This document shows, piece by piece, positions 35,111 through 47,074 of a stretch of DNA of 64,000 nucleotides. Location of the stretch: the NCBI GenBank assembly GCA_000727475.1, contig KL647319.1, positions 232,902 to 296,901 of the forward strand, given 5' to 3'. Numbering within the stretch: position 1 is the first letter of the stretch; every line of letters begins with the position of its first letter. The notes under the pieces are model-generated. The model was not told the DNA's origin. It did not search any database and worked only from the letters and a program-made list of their open reading frames with translations. Position numbers and translations under genes: made by a program. This DNA is from Sarcocystis neurona. Lineage: Eukaryota; Apicomplexa; Conoidasida; Eucoccidiorida; Sarcocystidae.

Positions 35111-37400
35111 ATTCAGAGGTTCACCTTTTGACACAATATAGGTGTAAAGCTAGGAATTTCCCCTATCGTCTCAATGTAGTGAATTTCAATCTTTTACATC
35201 ATCAGAAAGAGATATATATATAAAAAGGGCGTCTTCAAGGATTGCTGAGGAAATGGCTTTCCGTGCAGTGTCTCGTCTTTTGCTAAACTCACTACAACAA
35301 AGAGATATGAAGCTCTCACCAAGTTCTGCACACTTTTTTCTACATGTTTCCACTTAAGAGTCGAAGCTTACGCATACAAGGATTCTATTCTCTCTGTATA
35401 TATATATAGATGTCTACCATATGCGTGTCTGTATATATATGTATAAATATACGTAGATATATATGTATGTGAAAGCAGAGGTTCACGAGTGTATTATCTA
35501 CTCCCTATCTCTCTCACTCTAGTTATGCATACATAAGTACATACCGATGTGTAGATATACAGGTATACCTATATGCATAGACATATATATATAGATATGT
35601 ATATATATAACTGCAGGCGCATTAGTTCACTGCCTACTCTCTATCTCTCTATATTTTTGCAACGTATACGAATCTACATGTGTAGATACGCACGTATATC
35701 TATATGTACATTTATACATATATATATACATATGTATGGATATGTACGTATATATATATATATATGTATGTATATATACACGTAGATATATATGAGTTTA
35801 GGCGTGTGACTTCAGTGTCCATAGTCTACCTTTCTCTACTTTGCCATATACATCTCTATAAATGTAGGCATACATAGATATACACGTTTATCTACATGTA
35901 TGTATACATATATATCTACGAATGTACATATGTGTGAATATGCGTAGATATATACACACACGTACTTATATGCATGTGAAACTGCGGCATACGAGTGTAT
36001 TATCTGCTTTCTATCTTTCTTTCTCTATACATGCATGCACACACCTATGTATGTAGATATATACGGATATCCACATATACACATATGTGTGTATGTATCT
36101 GTCTATTTACTCATATAAATACATAGGAAGAGAAGCAAAGGGCAAAAGTGAAAGCAGCAGATGACAATTTGTGCGGTCGCGGCATTTGATGAAAGACAAA
36201 GAGAAAGAGAAGAACACCTGGAAAGGTGTACATCAACAGAGATACACACACATACCCACTACCCAGAGACGCGGAGAGATACACTCGCATGCAGACATGT
36301 ACACCAAAACGTGTGCAACAGGCACTTTTTATATTTGTGCCTCTTTTTCTCTCCACATACAAGAAGTACGAACTCGCCAAAAAACTCGCACATATATACA
36401 TGTATGTGCGTCCTTCGCTGCATGCGTTTGTATGTGTGTGTGTACGTACACGGACAGAGACAGGGAAAAGGAAAAAAGAAATCCATGTGCTCTATATAAT
36501 ATAACCGGACTAAGGGAGACGAGGGGGGGGCTGTGCTGCTGCTCGCAAGGAATGAATCGATGAAAGGGACAAATTTATGGCCTTCTCCTCTCTGTCTCTC
36601 TGTTTCTTTGTGCCTCTGTGACTTTTGCTCTTCTATTCCTTCGTCGTTAGCAGAAGTGAAACGGCCCCGCTTTTTTTCCCCCCTCAAAAATTGGCAACAG
36701 CAAAATCGTCGCTGCGTCTGCTGCCCCCTGCTGCCGTACCGGGACTTCTCCTGACCGGCAGCAACATGGAAGTACAGAGACCTATACGTGCACGTCCGAG
36801 CATGAGGGAGGGGAAAAGTAGAAGAAGCAGAGATGGGTATTCAAACACAAAGATAGGGCTGTAGAGAGATAGAAATACAGAGACAGAGACATATGTACAG
36901 GTGGCTTGAAAAATCTTTTAAAGATACCCTTTTTGCGTGGCCGGCTGCAGCCATTTGGGGCGTCCATTAACATATACGTGCATGTACAAGGGAGGACATA
37001 TATAGAGAGAGAGATAGAGAAAGAAAGGGAGAAATAAATAGATTAGGAAGGACTGGACATGAAAAAAGTGCAAGAGAGATAGAGGGGGTCATAATCTGTT
37101 TTTGCTGCCGCAGCATACTGCGACGCGACCCCCGGGGCTTCCCCTGCTTTTTCCTCTTTTTATTTCCTCGGACTTAAGGGGTTTGCTCGGCACTCGACCA
37201 TATAAACTTTCCTTTTTGCTACTCTTCCTCCTTCTGCTGCGCTGCTTCCCTCTCTCTCACAGAAATATCTGTGCATGCGGCTACACGCGCATATCTACAC
37301 ATATGGGCATATATATCTACGAGTACGCGTATTTACGTATGTTGACAGGCAGATAAGAGAATAAATAGAATATAGGAGCCACGTAGAGACACACGTGGTG
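35111..37400. other. Long intron with a degenerate ~184-base array
   Basis: 35,390-36,110 is TA-rich with a recurring anchor (GAAAGCAGAGGTTCACGAGT at 35,471; CTGCAGGCGCATTAGTTCA at 35,611; decayed at 35,794; GAAACTGCGGCATACGAGTG at 35,978). 36,130-37,400 is mixed; a minus frame GHKFVPFIDSFLASSS (about 36,590) is the only exon-like piece and is unsupported. Confidence 0.6.
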
Positions 37401-37405
37401 AAGAC

Positions 37406-37522
37406 GCATGTGTGGGAGATATTGAAGCGGGTAATTCTTTGCAGAAGTTCTGTTATCAGTACTTGTATGTGTGGGGGGGGTCTACTCGCTTGAGTACGAC
37501 GTTGCTGCTGTGCTGCCTTCCC
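37406..37522 (-). CDS. AK9-like exon: RPPPHIQVLITELLQRI
   Basis: The acceptor is TTTGTCCCTTCCTCTCCAG. The exon reads GKAAQQQRRTQASRPPPHIQ and VLITELLQRITRFNIS. Phase 0 in fits the preceding exon. The donor TGC|GTCTTC is weak and chosen because it keeps phase 0; CAA|GTACTG at about 37,463 is an alternative. The hydrophobic VLITELLQRI looks like a structured helix between unit 2 and unit 3. Confidence 0.5.
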
Positions 37523-37619
37523 CTGGAGAGGAAGGGACAAAGAACAAGTAAGTGCCACCCATGTTATTTTGGTCTCTCCTCACGCTTCAGCAGTGCTCTT
37601 CTAGAAACTTTTCCCATAT

Positions 37620-37643
37620 CCTCTATATCCCCTGACAATCTTC

Positions 37644-37675
<32 letters not shown>

Positions 37676-38000
37676 GCGTGTACATCAATTATCTGTCCAC
37701 ATATATATTGACGTATATATATGTGTATATTGATATTTCCCTCTACATAGACAGGCACCTTATTATATAGACAAAAACTACCTATGTAGACGCGAAAACT
37801 ACATATATAGATTTGACGAATAAAAACACACGCAGACCAACGTACGGGCCCTGACTTTTTTCAAGTGGCCTGCATGCATCCATACATATGTGTATACTCA
37901 GACTCCCCTCCGTATAGGCAGGCACCTTGTTATACACACCAGAATTTCTGCTTTATGGATTTACATATAGAAGGAGATGCAGATTAATGTACTCGGTTCT
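37620..38000. repeat. TA microsatellite with duplicated GGCACCTT(A/G)TTATA segment
   Basis: GGCACCTTATTATATAGAC at 37,756 and GGCACCTTGTTATACACACC at 37,921, both preceded by CAGG. No gene. Confidence 0.7.
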
Positions 38001-38112
38001 GACTTTTATGCGTCGCTGTGGAGGTGTGCGTCTTTGCTGAAAAAACATAAGAACGCCGCTGCTGGCTGCTGCTACTGCTGCTGCCGTTCGCCAGGAAGAA
38101 AACAGGACATAC

Positions 38113-38234
38113 TTCAGAAAGATCGGGAGGGGGCGGGACGAGCGACGGGTCGTCAGGAGTTATAAAGAAAGGATCGACTGCGGCGCGAATTTTGTAGTGT
38201 ATCACCATGGGACTGTAGTGTCTGTACACCTCAA
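38113..38234 (-). CDS. AK9-like exon: unit 2 C-terminal helix, VYRHYSPMVIHYKI
   Basis: The acceptor CTTCTCTTTTCCACAG is among the best in the window. The exon reads EVYRHYSPMVIHYKIRAAVD, PFFITPDDPSLV and PPPPDLSE, ending at the strong donor GAA|GTATGT. The VYR..(V)..K...DPFF pattern fits the C-terminal helix of an AK unit followed by the linker to the next. The first 15 bases contain a copy of the dispersed palindrome (38,217-38,231). A readthrough alternative would add CPVFFLANG plus serines before a weaker GT; it resembles a CPV lead motif and cannot be excluded. Confidence 0.75.
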
Positions 38235-38991
38235 CTGTGGAAAAGAGAAGAGAGAAGAAAACGGCACAGAGCAAAGCAGAAGAGAAAGAAGCTGCAGAAA
38301 AGCAAAAGAGGAGGAACACAAGGACTCCGCGTGTGAAAAAAGGAGAAAGAAACTGGCGGAGCACACTCCCTGCACAGGACGTGCATTTCGGGTATCACGA
38401 TGGGGTGTTCTTGAGGTGTCTGTACACCGCAACTGAGAAGGCATACCAAAGTAAAGAAGGGGACGGAAAAAAAGTGGCTTGGTGAAAGCGGCCAGACAGA
38501 TGGAAAATGAAAAAAGAACGAAATAACTGACGCAGAGAGAGTTCGAAGTCGTTGCAGCCTTAAGGGTGTTGGCGAATGTGTGTTACGGAGTGTCTGTACA
38601 CCGCAGCAGCGGTGCAAGGAAGAGAAAAGCAAGTTGACGTGGAATGATCAAAGAGAGGGCGAGAAGAATGCAGACAGAGGGAATGCGAAGCAGAAGGAAG
38701 AGAACGAAGGGAGAGTTGAAAGCAGCGAAATTGAAGGGAAGTCCTTTTGAGCCCGGGGTACGACACGCACGGGGTGTACGTACACCGCAGTGAAAAGAGG
38801 AAGTGCTTTAAGCAGCAAAGGCACAAGAAAAAAGGGAGACCGGAAAGCAGAAGATGAATGCAATTAACGAAGAAATAGCAAGGGACGCGAAAAAGACTGG
38901 GCGAAAAGAGATAGGAATTGGGAGGAAATTTGTTCTGCAAGAAGAAAAGCTTGAAGTGTATACGGAAGCTACACTGGGGTGTACGTACACC
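38217..38991 (-). repeat. Array 1: five palindromes at 174-205 base spacing
   Basis: Copies lie at 38,217, 38,415, 38,589, 38,773 and 38,978. Four of them keep GTGT-AC/CT-(G)TACACC; the spacers are not clearly alignable but share a polarity: on the minus strand each copy follows a pyrimidine tract. The leftmost copy is inside the exon 38,113-38,234. The one at 38,415 shares flanking sequence with it (minus strand: TTG(A/C)GGTGTACAGACAC, then CCCAT(G/C)GTGATAC). Confidence 0.85.
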
Positions 38992-39099
38992 CAAATCAGA
39001 CGAAACGAACGGGTACAAACGACTGAACACGCACCACCCGTCCTCACAGAGCTATTTATAAGTATACATGCAAAAGAAGGCAGACCCTAACATATTATA

Positions 39100-40410
39100 T
39101 CTAAGAACGTCTATGTCTGGCTGACTGGAAAAACATGTATGTATCCGCGTACATATATACATATATATATACACATACATACATATATTAAAACCTATAT
39201 GTACTTATACATATATATATATATATATACATATGCATGTATTCAAACGTATATATACTGATACACAGATATATATATATATATATGTATATCAATTTGG
39301 TCATCCATATCTGTATGCATATTTAGAGGCAAAGAAACAATGTCCTAGAGACGCATATATGAGTCCAGACATCTATATCTATCTATCTATACATATATAG
39401 ACAGAGAGTGAGGGGGAGATACACATATAGACAGATATAGATATACATTTAGTTCTTCATATATGAGAGAAGGCGTCCTTCAAAGAACTCCTGAGACAGG
39501 AATTGTGGACAGCTAGAGGTGGTTGAGTAAATGGACACAAACGTCTAAAATATATATATACACCTATTTTTATATACGAGGACGTTGACTTATATGTATT
39601 GATGTGTACATCTGTAGAAGTAGTGGACAACTGAAAAAGAATGAGAAGGAAAAGTTCAATACAAGAGTATGGGATTGTCGACCAAGCGAAGACACACCAA
39701 AAAATCAGCGTGGGCATCCACTCATAAATATACATATGTATACGTACATACATAGGGATGTATGTATGATTTTCTATACACACACACAAGAGCGTGAGAC
39801 GCTGTTATAGGGACACATTTACTGATCAAACGAGAACCACTTTTTGAAGTTGTTTGATTTGAAGAAGAGGGAAAGCTGCAAAAGAGAGGAAAAAGAAGAA
39901 AGGGAGAGAGCAGAAGATTTCTCATATGTGCCAAATAAAGAAGGACAAGGCGGAAGTACGTTCTTCTTCCGGAAGACTACATCTCTGAATACAAAACAAA
40001 TCGCCTACGGCCCTTTCCTTACGCGTACTATATATATAAACAAATGTGTGTGCACACATATATATATATGAGAAGATGTATATATACATATATATCTATG
40101 TATGTGGGTAAGCACTCTATGTAAAGAAGATCAAGAAGTAATCGCCTACTTACCATCTACAAGACTTTTTTCCTTACGTGGGAAACTTTTATATATATAC
40201 ATATACATGGATGTCCATATATATATATATATATATATATATAGGTATACGGATGTAGGGATTTCTAATATGTACATCGTATTGAGAAACCCAAGACGAC
40301 CCTACCTTCCTCACCAGCTTCCTCCCTGTACGTCCCCCTTTGAATATACATATATATATATATATTTATGGGGAGTAATAGTAGGTAGAGGGGACTGAGA
40401 AATAGGGACT
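39100..40410. repeat. TA/CATA-rich intron
   Basis: TA microsatellites at 39,140-39,290, 39,365-39,440, 40,045-40,110 and 40,190-40,250 with unique spacers; no exon recognised. Confidence 0.8.
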
Positions 40411-40413
40411 TAC

Positions 40414-40866
40414 TTATTGTTCCGTCGGTAGGGACAGAGAGGAGAGAAGCGCGAAGAAGAGCTTCTGTGTCTTGAAAGAGTTTAACTTCGGCACTTTCAA
40501 GCAGCCGCTGCTCCTGCTGCTGCTGTCTCTGTTGTTCTTGGGCCTTTAATTGCTCTGCAGCAACTGCTCTGCAGTGAACTTCCCAAAGTCTTGACAAGTT
40601 TTTGCTGTTGCTCTCCTCGTCGCTATTGCTGCTGGAACTCTCAGCAACGCCGTTGCTGCCAGCGGCATTGCAGCTCCTGCTGCTTCCCGTGTTCAGCTGG
40701 CTCTCCACGCCGTTGCTGTTGCTGCTGCCACTCGTGCTGCTGTTGCTGCTGCTGGTGTTGCTGCTTGGTGGTAGGTTCTTTTTCTTCTCAGAAGAAGAAA
40801 TGGGGACGTCAGCTGGGGAGAGGAAGTTTCTCGCCCTGTCGCCGCCCACTTCGTCGTCTTTTTCTA
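40414..40866 (-). CDS. AK9-like exon: unit 2 C-terminal strand
   Basis: The exon starts after CTCGCGGTTGCAG with VEKDDEVGGDRARNFLSPAD. It runs through a Ser/Asn-rich stretch and a helix (NLSRLWEVHCRAVAAEQLKA) and ends LLRASLLSVPTDGTI at the consensus donor ATAA|GTAAGT. The VPTDGT strand corresponds to the last strand of adenylate kinases (..vdaDgs...). Its exit base A joins TT of the next exon to make Ile, so the sequence continues as TDGTI-IEVYRHYSP without a break. Confidence 0.75.
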
Positions 40867-40889
40867 CTGCAACCGCGAGACAGCAGCGG

Positions 40890-41500
40890 CACACGCAATG
40901 GCAGCAGCAGCAGCAGCAGATTTTGTAGATGTCACCGCAAAAGAAACAACAGCCGCAACAACGTACACCAGCCGCAAAGGGACGTAGCAAACGGCGGGCT
41001 GCGGGAGGGCCGCCCGGAGAAGAAGCAGCAGCAACAGCAGCAAAATATCGGAACCCTTCGGAGCCGCAGGGAGGACAGAAACAAAAACAGCAGCAGACGG
41101 CAGAAGCGATGAGGCCACAGCAGCGACGAAGTAGTCGCAGCGACGAAGCAGCAGCACGGGGGCAGAGCCGTACGGCGGTGCAACTGCGGCCTACGTAGCA
41201 GAAACGGCAGCAGTATGCGCAGAGACAGCAGCAGGTGCGACAGTAGCAGGACTTGCGGCCCGGACGACAGCCACAGCAGATACAGCAGCAACGACCCCGC
41301 GCATTTGAAAAGCAACAGCAGCAAAGGCTGCACTAGCGACAGGAGAAACGTCAGCAGCAGCGGAGGGTGCAGCGGCCACAGTAGAAAAGTTAGTAGGAAC
41401 AGCTTTCTGGAAAGCAGCAGCGGCAGCAACAAATGCCCGCAGGGCGGAGATAAGGAGAAGAGTTGACCGGGTAAAAGTCTCTTGTTGGCAGCAGCAGCAG
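40890..41500 (+). repeat. CAG/GCA repeat block
   Basis: CAG-type triplets on the plus strand, CTG on the sense strand, upstream of the acceptor at 40,866. Confidence 0.85.
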
Positions 41501-41691
41501 CAGCCGAAGCCGCCGCCGCAGGAGGGTGCAGGAGCGCCCTCAGCAAAGAGCAAACAAGCAAAAAAGTAAAGAGAAAATGCTACGGGGAAAATGCTGCTAT
41601 CGGTTGCAGCAAAAGGAACTCTTCACCCAGGTGGACTTTTTTTCTCTCTGAAAAGAGAGGGACACACAGCCAAGTCCTTGTCGTCCTGATG

Positions 41692-42368
41692 CTACTGCTG
41701 CTCCTGCGGGTGCTGCTCTTGCCGCTTTCCCGCTGTTGCTGCGTGCCTTGCTGCCGCACATACTGCTACTATCTCTCTTGCTCCCGTCTGCGCTACTGCT
41801 GCTGCTGTTGCTATTGCTGCTGTTCTCGATGCTGCCGCTGTTGTTGCTGCTGCTAGGGCTGCTGATGCTGCGGCTTTCCTGCTGCGGCTTTCCTGCTGCG
41901 GCTTTCCTGCTGCGGCCTTCCTGTTGCGGCACGTGCTGCTCCTATCGCCCTTGCTACCGCCTGTGCTGTTGCTGCCGTTGCTGCTGCTGCTGAGGCTGGC
42001 GCTGCTTCTGCCGCGGCTGCTGCTCGTATGGCTCTCTCTCTCCCGCGTCTGCTCTTGCTGCTGCTGCTGCCGCTTTCTTGCTGTTGCTGCTGGTGTTGCT
42101 GCTGCTGCCATTGCTCCTGCAGCTGCTACTGCGAGTGCTGCTGCTGCAAATTTTTTGCTCTTGCAGCGCAGACACCTGCTGCTGCCACCGAGCGGCTCCT
42201 TCTGTCCCTGTGGCTGCTGCTGCTGCGGGTGCTTGTCCCCACCGAGAGGAGCTGTGGCCTTTTCTTGAGAAAAGTCACGAAGGTCTTGCGAAAGGCGGAG
42301 GTCCGGTTGGCAATTCCTCAGCCACGGCAACGGGTGTTTTTCCGCGTATCTTCGACTTTCCGCTGCAG
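41692..42368 (-). CDS. Candidate AK9-like exon: Gln/Ala/Ser-rich segment of unit 2
   Basis: After GCCATTGCATGCAG a long open frame reads AAESRRYAEKHPLPWLRNCQ, DLRLSQDLRDFSQEKATAPL and then low-complexity QQQ, KKFAAAALAVAAAGA and serine-rich stretches. The block reads CAG/GCA on the sense strand, which in this locus marks exons rather than introns. Entry phase (1) fits the previous exon. The 3' end is not settled: the frame reaches a stop at 41,692, and no donor there keeps phase with the next exon. Confidence 0.45.
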
Positions 42369-42439
42369 CTGCATGCAATGGCAAACATTCACCAGCCCCA
42401 CCGCTACCACAATGCCAACAGAGACAGCGGCATCCCCCG

Positions 42440-43440
42440 GAGAAGAATCGAACACAGACATACATTTATTTATACAGAAAGACAGAGAAGGAGAAAGGGG
42501 AGCTCCTACGGGGATGAAATTTTCCATATACCTACGTTTTATAGACACAGACGTGGATACAGAGAGACACACATACCCATGCACACACACGCACATAGAA
42601 AGTAGAGGCACATACGTATGTAGAGAAAAGAGGCTAAAAGAAGAAGAAGAAGAGGTAAACGCGTATGTAGAGGAAGAAAGGGACAGAGAGAGAAGGCTGG
42701 GGGATCAGAATAATTCACTATATATATATACGTATATGTGGTGTATGTACATACATATACATATATATGTACATACATATACATATCTTTATATACATAT
42801 ATAGAGAGAGAGGAAGAAAGCGACAAATAGGGAAGCCTGGAGAGTGAGAAGAATTCAATACATCCATATATGTGTGTGTATACACATACATATATTTTGT
42901 GTATATACGCACATATACATATATATATATACATGTGCGCATATGTACATATCTTCATACATATGTATAAGTGAGAGCAACGTGTCTACCAGAACCCATA
43001 CAAATGCGGAGTTATTTTTATTTGACTGATGAAAAGTGCCTTTCTCTCTGTGTGGATAATCATCGCTCGGGACACACACATATGCAAACGAGTCTATGGA
43101 AGTCGCTACTTGGCTGAGAAACAAACACGTCTGTACATATATGTATGTGCCTCTCTACAGGTTTGTATATTGAGCTGAAAAAAGGGAATACATACACATA
43201 CATATGTGTATGTACATGTGTGGACGTGTCTGTAGAGAGATACATAAATAAATATATATATATGTGGAAATTTTGTTTGATACGTCTCCCCGCGGCCACG
43301 AGGGGAGGAGAAGAGAAGTCAGTGAGAAGAAACCAACATGAGCATACGGCTGTTGTTCACCTGGACAAATTTGCTAGAAGATCACAAATAGATCCATTTA
43401 CATATATATATGTGTTTACGTGAGTAGGGAGTAGTGCCTG
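42440..43440. repeat. GA- and TATG-rich intron
   Basis: GAGAGAAAGGG tracts and (TA)(CATA) microsatellites at 42,720-42,810 and 42,865-42,965. No exon. Confidence 0.75.
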
Positions 43441-43536
43441 AGCATTGCCCTGCTGGGGAGAAGAAAGGAGAAACCCTTTTTCTCTTCTGTTTGTACAAGG
43501 ACGGGTCTGGGGTGGCTTTTCTACTTTTTTCGATAC

Positions 43537-43834
43537 CTTCTTCAGCCTCCTGTTGCAACATGTCAAAAAGCTGGGCTTTCCTGCGTTCTTCGTCAGAAAC
43601 TTCTTCGATGAGGTAGATCCAGTGGTGTACGTACACCCCATACTGCTGCAGTGCTGCTTCCACTTCTTCGCTTCTTTGCAAGAAGACGATAACGAAGCCT
43701 TCCTTCTGCTGTTCCAGCTGCAACAACGGCCGAGACGGCGGAGACAGTTCTTCTTCTTCTTTTCCGTCGCCCACTTTCCCTTCTTCTTCACCAGCAGAAA
43801 CTGCCTCGGGTGCCCCTTCTTCCTCCTCCTCTTC
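43537..43834 (-). CDS. AK9-like exon: unit 2 GFVIVF element and following strand
   Basis: The exon begins with an acidic run after TTTGCGATGCAG. It then reads QQKEGFVIVFLQRSEEVEAA, YGVYVHHWIYLI and EEVSDEERRKAQLF. This matches an adenylate kinase core: GF-hydrophobic-x-hydrophobic (GFxLDGFPR in active enzymes), a helix, then the strand and VSD(E)..R segment that borders the LID. The DGFPR residues are replaced (VFLQR), so the unit is probably not catalytic. The donor is GAAG|GTATCG, phase 1. A copy of the dispersed palindrome (43,624) is translated here as GVYVHH, inside what should be the folded core. Confidence 0.75.
43624..43637. repeat. Dispersed palindrome copy inside a core coding exon
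   Basis: Perfect GGTGTACGTACACC, read in frame as GVYVHH within the unit 2 AK core. Confidence 0.85.
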
Positions 43835-43859
43835 CTGCATCGCAAACGGTTGCAAGCCA

Positions 43860-44420
43860 CACACAGCAGGAGAAGCAGAAGCAGCAGCAGCAGAGCAAGA
43901 GTAGGACTAGGCAGTCCAGCAAGCAGCTGCAACAGCAGCACCAGCAGCAGCAACAACGGCAGCAGCAATAGCAACCAGCAGCAGCAGCAACAACAGCACC
44001 AATAGCAACCAGCAGCAGCCAGTAGCAGCAGCAGCACGTTCGCTCAGCGGCGACAGCAGCTGTGGACCAAGCGGATTAAAGCGGTAGCAGCGGCGCAACG
44101 CACCAGCAGCAACGCAGCAGCAGCAGCGGAGAAGGAGGAGGAGAAGGAGAAACATCACGTCCCCGCAGCAACAGCTACGCCGCAGACTAAAATGGGGAGC
44201 ACCAGCAGCAGCAGCAGCAGTACACTGCGTCGCAGCAGCAGCAGCAGGCAAAACTCGTCTGCAGGGCAGCGCGCACGGCAGAGGCTCCGGAATGAAGTAG
44301 CAGCCGCAGGCAGGCAGCATACACGGGGAAGCAGCAGCAGCAGCACATAGCAGCAGCAGCACATAGCAGCAGGAGGCACAAAGCAGCAGGAAGAGGAACA
44401 GCTCTGCAGAGAAGTCAGCA
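43860..44420 (+). repeat. CAG repeat block
   Basis: CAGCAGCAACAGCACCA and GCAGCAGCACATAGCAG units on the plus strand, just upstream (sense) of the acceptor at 43,834. Confidence 0.9.
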
Positions 44421-44461
44421 GAAAGACGGGACAGCAGCCGCTCAAACAGACAACTCCCCCA

Positions 44462-44562
44462 GCCACGGCCGCATATTTGCCGGACTTCCTGCTTCCTCTG
44501 AGCTGCTGCTGCTTCTTCTTCTCCTCCCAGTCTAAAAGAATATATCGACCTTGCGTGTCCAA
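44462..44562 (-). CDS. AK9-like exon: LDTQGRYILLDW
   Basis: After the acceptor ACTATGGTTTTGCAG the frame reads LDTQGRYILLDWEEKKKQQQ and then LRGSRKSGKYAA. Entry phase is 0. The 3' limit is uncertain: several weak GT sites keep phase 0 with the next exon. GRYILLDW looks like a beta strand and turn from a folded domain, and the short glutamine run is typical of exons in this locus. Confidence 0.45.
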
Positions 44563-45070
44563 CTGCAAAACCATAGTTGCTCGACGCTACAGAGGTCTCG
44601 CACAAACGTCCTGTAGATCCTACGTGCGTCTGTACATGTATATATATATATATATATATGTACGTGTATAGGTAAGTCACTGCTGCTATAGATGTATCTC
44701 TTTTCCTGTTTCTTCTCTTTTGGTATGTAGGTTTACTTCCGGCGCTGGAGAACAGAGAAGACAGCAGGTAACTTGTTTGCCGTGGGCAGGCAGGGGCGCA
44801 CGAGCAGCACAGAAAGAAGAAGAGACTTTTTGAGGAGTAAGGACGGAGTAAACCCCCGGTGTTACGACCCCGCCCCCCCCCCTTTTCCTCCGCAGAAAGC
44901 AGCGGAACTTCATTTCAGCAAACTTCTCGCTGGTAAACCGCAGGAGTATTTCTGTGGAAGAGCAGCTGTTCTACCCTTCTTGATTTGCCCCCTTCTTTGC
45001 CCGAGTGCCATTCCTCCCACTTTTGACCAAGGCGAAATGTGGCGGTGGAAGGCACAAGACCGACGTCTGA

Positions 45071-45084
45071 GGTGTACAGACACC
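45071..45084. repeat. Dispersed palindrome copy with 8-base arms
   Basis: TGAGGTGT-ACAG-ACACCTCA: arms pair perfectly around an ACAG centre. On the minus strand it follows CTCCCTGTCCTTCTCC. Confidence 0.85.
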
Positions 45085-45479
45085 TCAGGAGAAGGACAGG
45101 GAGGACAGCACTGCTGGCACAGACATCTCCTGCAGCAGCTTTTTCCAGAAGAAGATCGAAAGTAAGAAGAGGAAGGGTTTTGTCCGGACGACCCGAAGAC
45201 GGAAGACAAAACAGAGACAGAGACGGGGAAGAAGACCGGAAAGAAGGCGAAGAAGGGGAGGGCCCGGAAAAGAAGAGAAAAGCAGCAGCAGCAGAAGGAA
45301 GAACTTCAAAGAGAAGGAGAAGAAGAAGAGTACGAGAAGGACGAAGGGTTAGAAGAAGACGAAGAAGCCACAGAGAGAAGGCAAAGAAAGGAGGAAAGTA
45401 GAAGACTGCGGAAAAGCTTCAGAGTTTCATACGGAAGGGAAGTCAAAAGCTTCTCTTGAACTTCCTGTTTCTGCCCGCC

Positions 45480-45640
45480 GTATACACAGCAGCTCGCGTG
45501 TGTTCCCCTTCCTTCTACGAGCACGAAAAGAAGTTGAAAAGGAAGGCGGGCGTGAAACGAAGAGAGCCCCGTTCACAAAAAATGAGTCCCTGCCGAGGTC
45601 CACTTTCACGACGGCCAGGGCAACAGATACGATGAATTCC
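45480..45640 (-). CDS. Possible exon, boundaries unresolved
   Basis: One minus frame reads VSVALAVVKVDLGRDSFFVN and GALFVSRPPSF before becoming Arg-rich. It is free of simple repeat and looks protein-like, but the available acceptors (GTGAAAG or CTCGGCAG) do not match the phase of the exon upstream. It could be an exon of unit 2 or chance open sequence. Confidence 0.25.
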
Positions 45641-46937
45641 AGGGAGAAAATATATATTTATATGTGTGGGCAGAAGGTAATATAGTGGCCAGTAGGGAAG
45701 CCCCATTCACACATATATGTGGCACAAAGAGAGATATAGCGCACGCATGCATATATATATATATATATATATGTGTATATATTTATATCTGGGGAAAGGG
45801 GTCGAGAGTGAAAATAGGTGTGTAGATACATAGATAGAGTACTTTATGTACATAGAGATAAATATACGTATACACACATTTACATATATATATAGCGAAG
45901 GAGAGAAATAGAGAAAGTACGTGTCCAGTTACACAGGTAGGGTACACATACAGTACGTATGCGTATACAAATTTAATATATGGATATATATATATATATA
46001 TGCATGTGTGTGTACATGGAGAGAGAGAGAGAGAGTATCTATATATAGAGGTATACATATGTACAGGTATACATATAAGAAAGAGTACATACAAATAGTG
46101 AAGAGAAGTACGTATCTGTATATGTATGTATAGATATAGAGAGGAGTACATGTATGTAGACAGAGAGTGGGAGAGGGACAGAGTACATCTACATATGTAG
46201 ACCGATATCTGTGTTGAGACACATATACAGGGAAAACGTACATATAGATAGATGGAGAATACGCAGATAAAGGAAAATGAAGAGATTCTTCTTTTACAGT
46301 GAGAAGAAAGAGCATTTTCTCCCCGTTAGTGTCTGCCAAGGTTTCTTTTTGTGTGCGTAGATATATCACAGACGCATGCATGCATCTCTCACTTGGCGAA
46401 ATCACAGAAATATCTCTCCATACAAAGATGCGTGGAATTATGCACAGAAGTCCACGCAAAAGCCTGCAAATACACCTGCGGAAGGCGAGAGACCGGCGAG
46501 AGCGGAAGAGAAGGAGAGGCAGCACAGAAGAAGCAAAAGGAGCTGCCCAAAGGGGGGGAGAGAAACCAGCAGCAAGAGACGGCGAGATAGAGAGATAAGA
46601 CGAAGAAGAAGAAGAAGGGGAGAAATACAGAGAGGGGGGGAAATTTATACGTGTGCGGAAGCAGTGAAGGACGGGACGTAACTACGCACATCTGTGCCAC
46701 TTCGTATAACCCAGGCAGAGGTACAAACGCATGCGCCGGAGTCACCGCAGAAATTGACGCATGGGCGGTGCTTCACATATATATCTGCGCGAGAAAGCTG
46801 TAGAAAACTCTTCGAAGTTCTGCTGAACCTGCGCATTTCACTGGTGCTCTGCTTTCTGCTGCTGCGCTTCTCCTCTTCCTGTGTGCCGCAGCTGCTGCTG
46901 GTGGCCGCGGAGTGGTGCTGCGGCTCTTCGCTCTCAC

Positions 46938-47074
46938 CGTCTCTTTGCTGCCGACGGGCCTTTGCTGCTGCTCCTGCGTCTGCTCCCCGGCCCTTTTTTG
47001 CTGTTCCGCCACCAGCCTCACGTTCTTCTGCAGCCCCACCGCCGCAGCAACTGCTCGCGCAATGCAGGCAGCAG
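46938..47074 (-). CDS. AK9-like exon: unit 2, after the P-loop position
   Basis: The exon reads ACIARAVAAAVGLQKNVRLV and continues to RPVGSKET, ending at the good donor ACG|GTGAGA. The acceptor is CTTCCTGCTGCAG. The segment has the length and helical look of the NMP-binding part of an adenylate kinase, but no diagnostic residue is present. It accepts one carried base, which either the 47.2-kb candidate exon or the large exon at 49,382 can supply. Confidence 0.45.

Larger units (their letters stand above)
44630..46900. other. Intron with unique islands and TA satellite
   Basis: 44,640-44,670 (TA)n; 44,700-45,170 unique with one palindrome; 45,170-45,420 GAAGA-rich; 45,745-46,250 TA/GAGAGA satellite; 46,500-46,640 GA-rich. 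Apart from the weak 45.5-kb call, no exon is supported. Confidence 0.6.

Noticed and set aside
34205..35134. Ser/Leu/Val/Cys frame of 309 residues
   Set aside because: Read-through of the GACAGA repeat.
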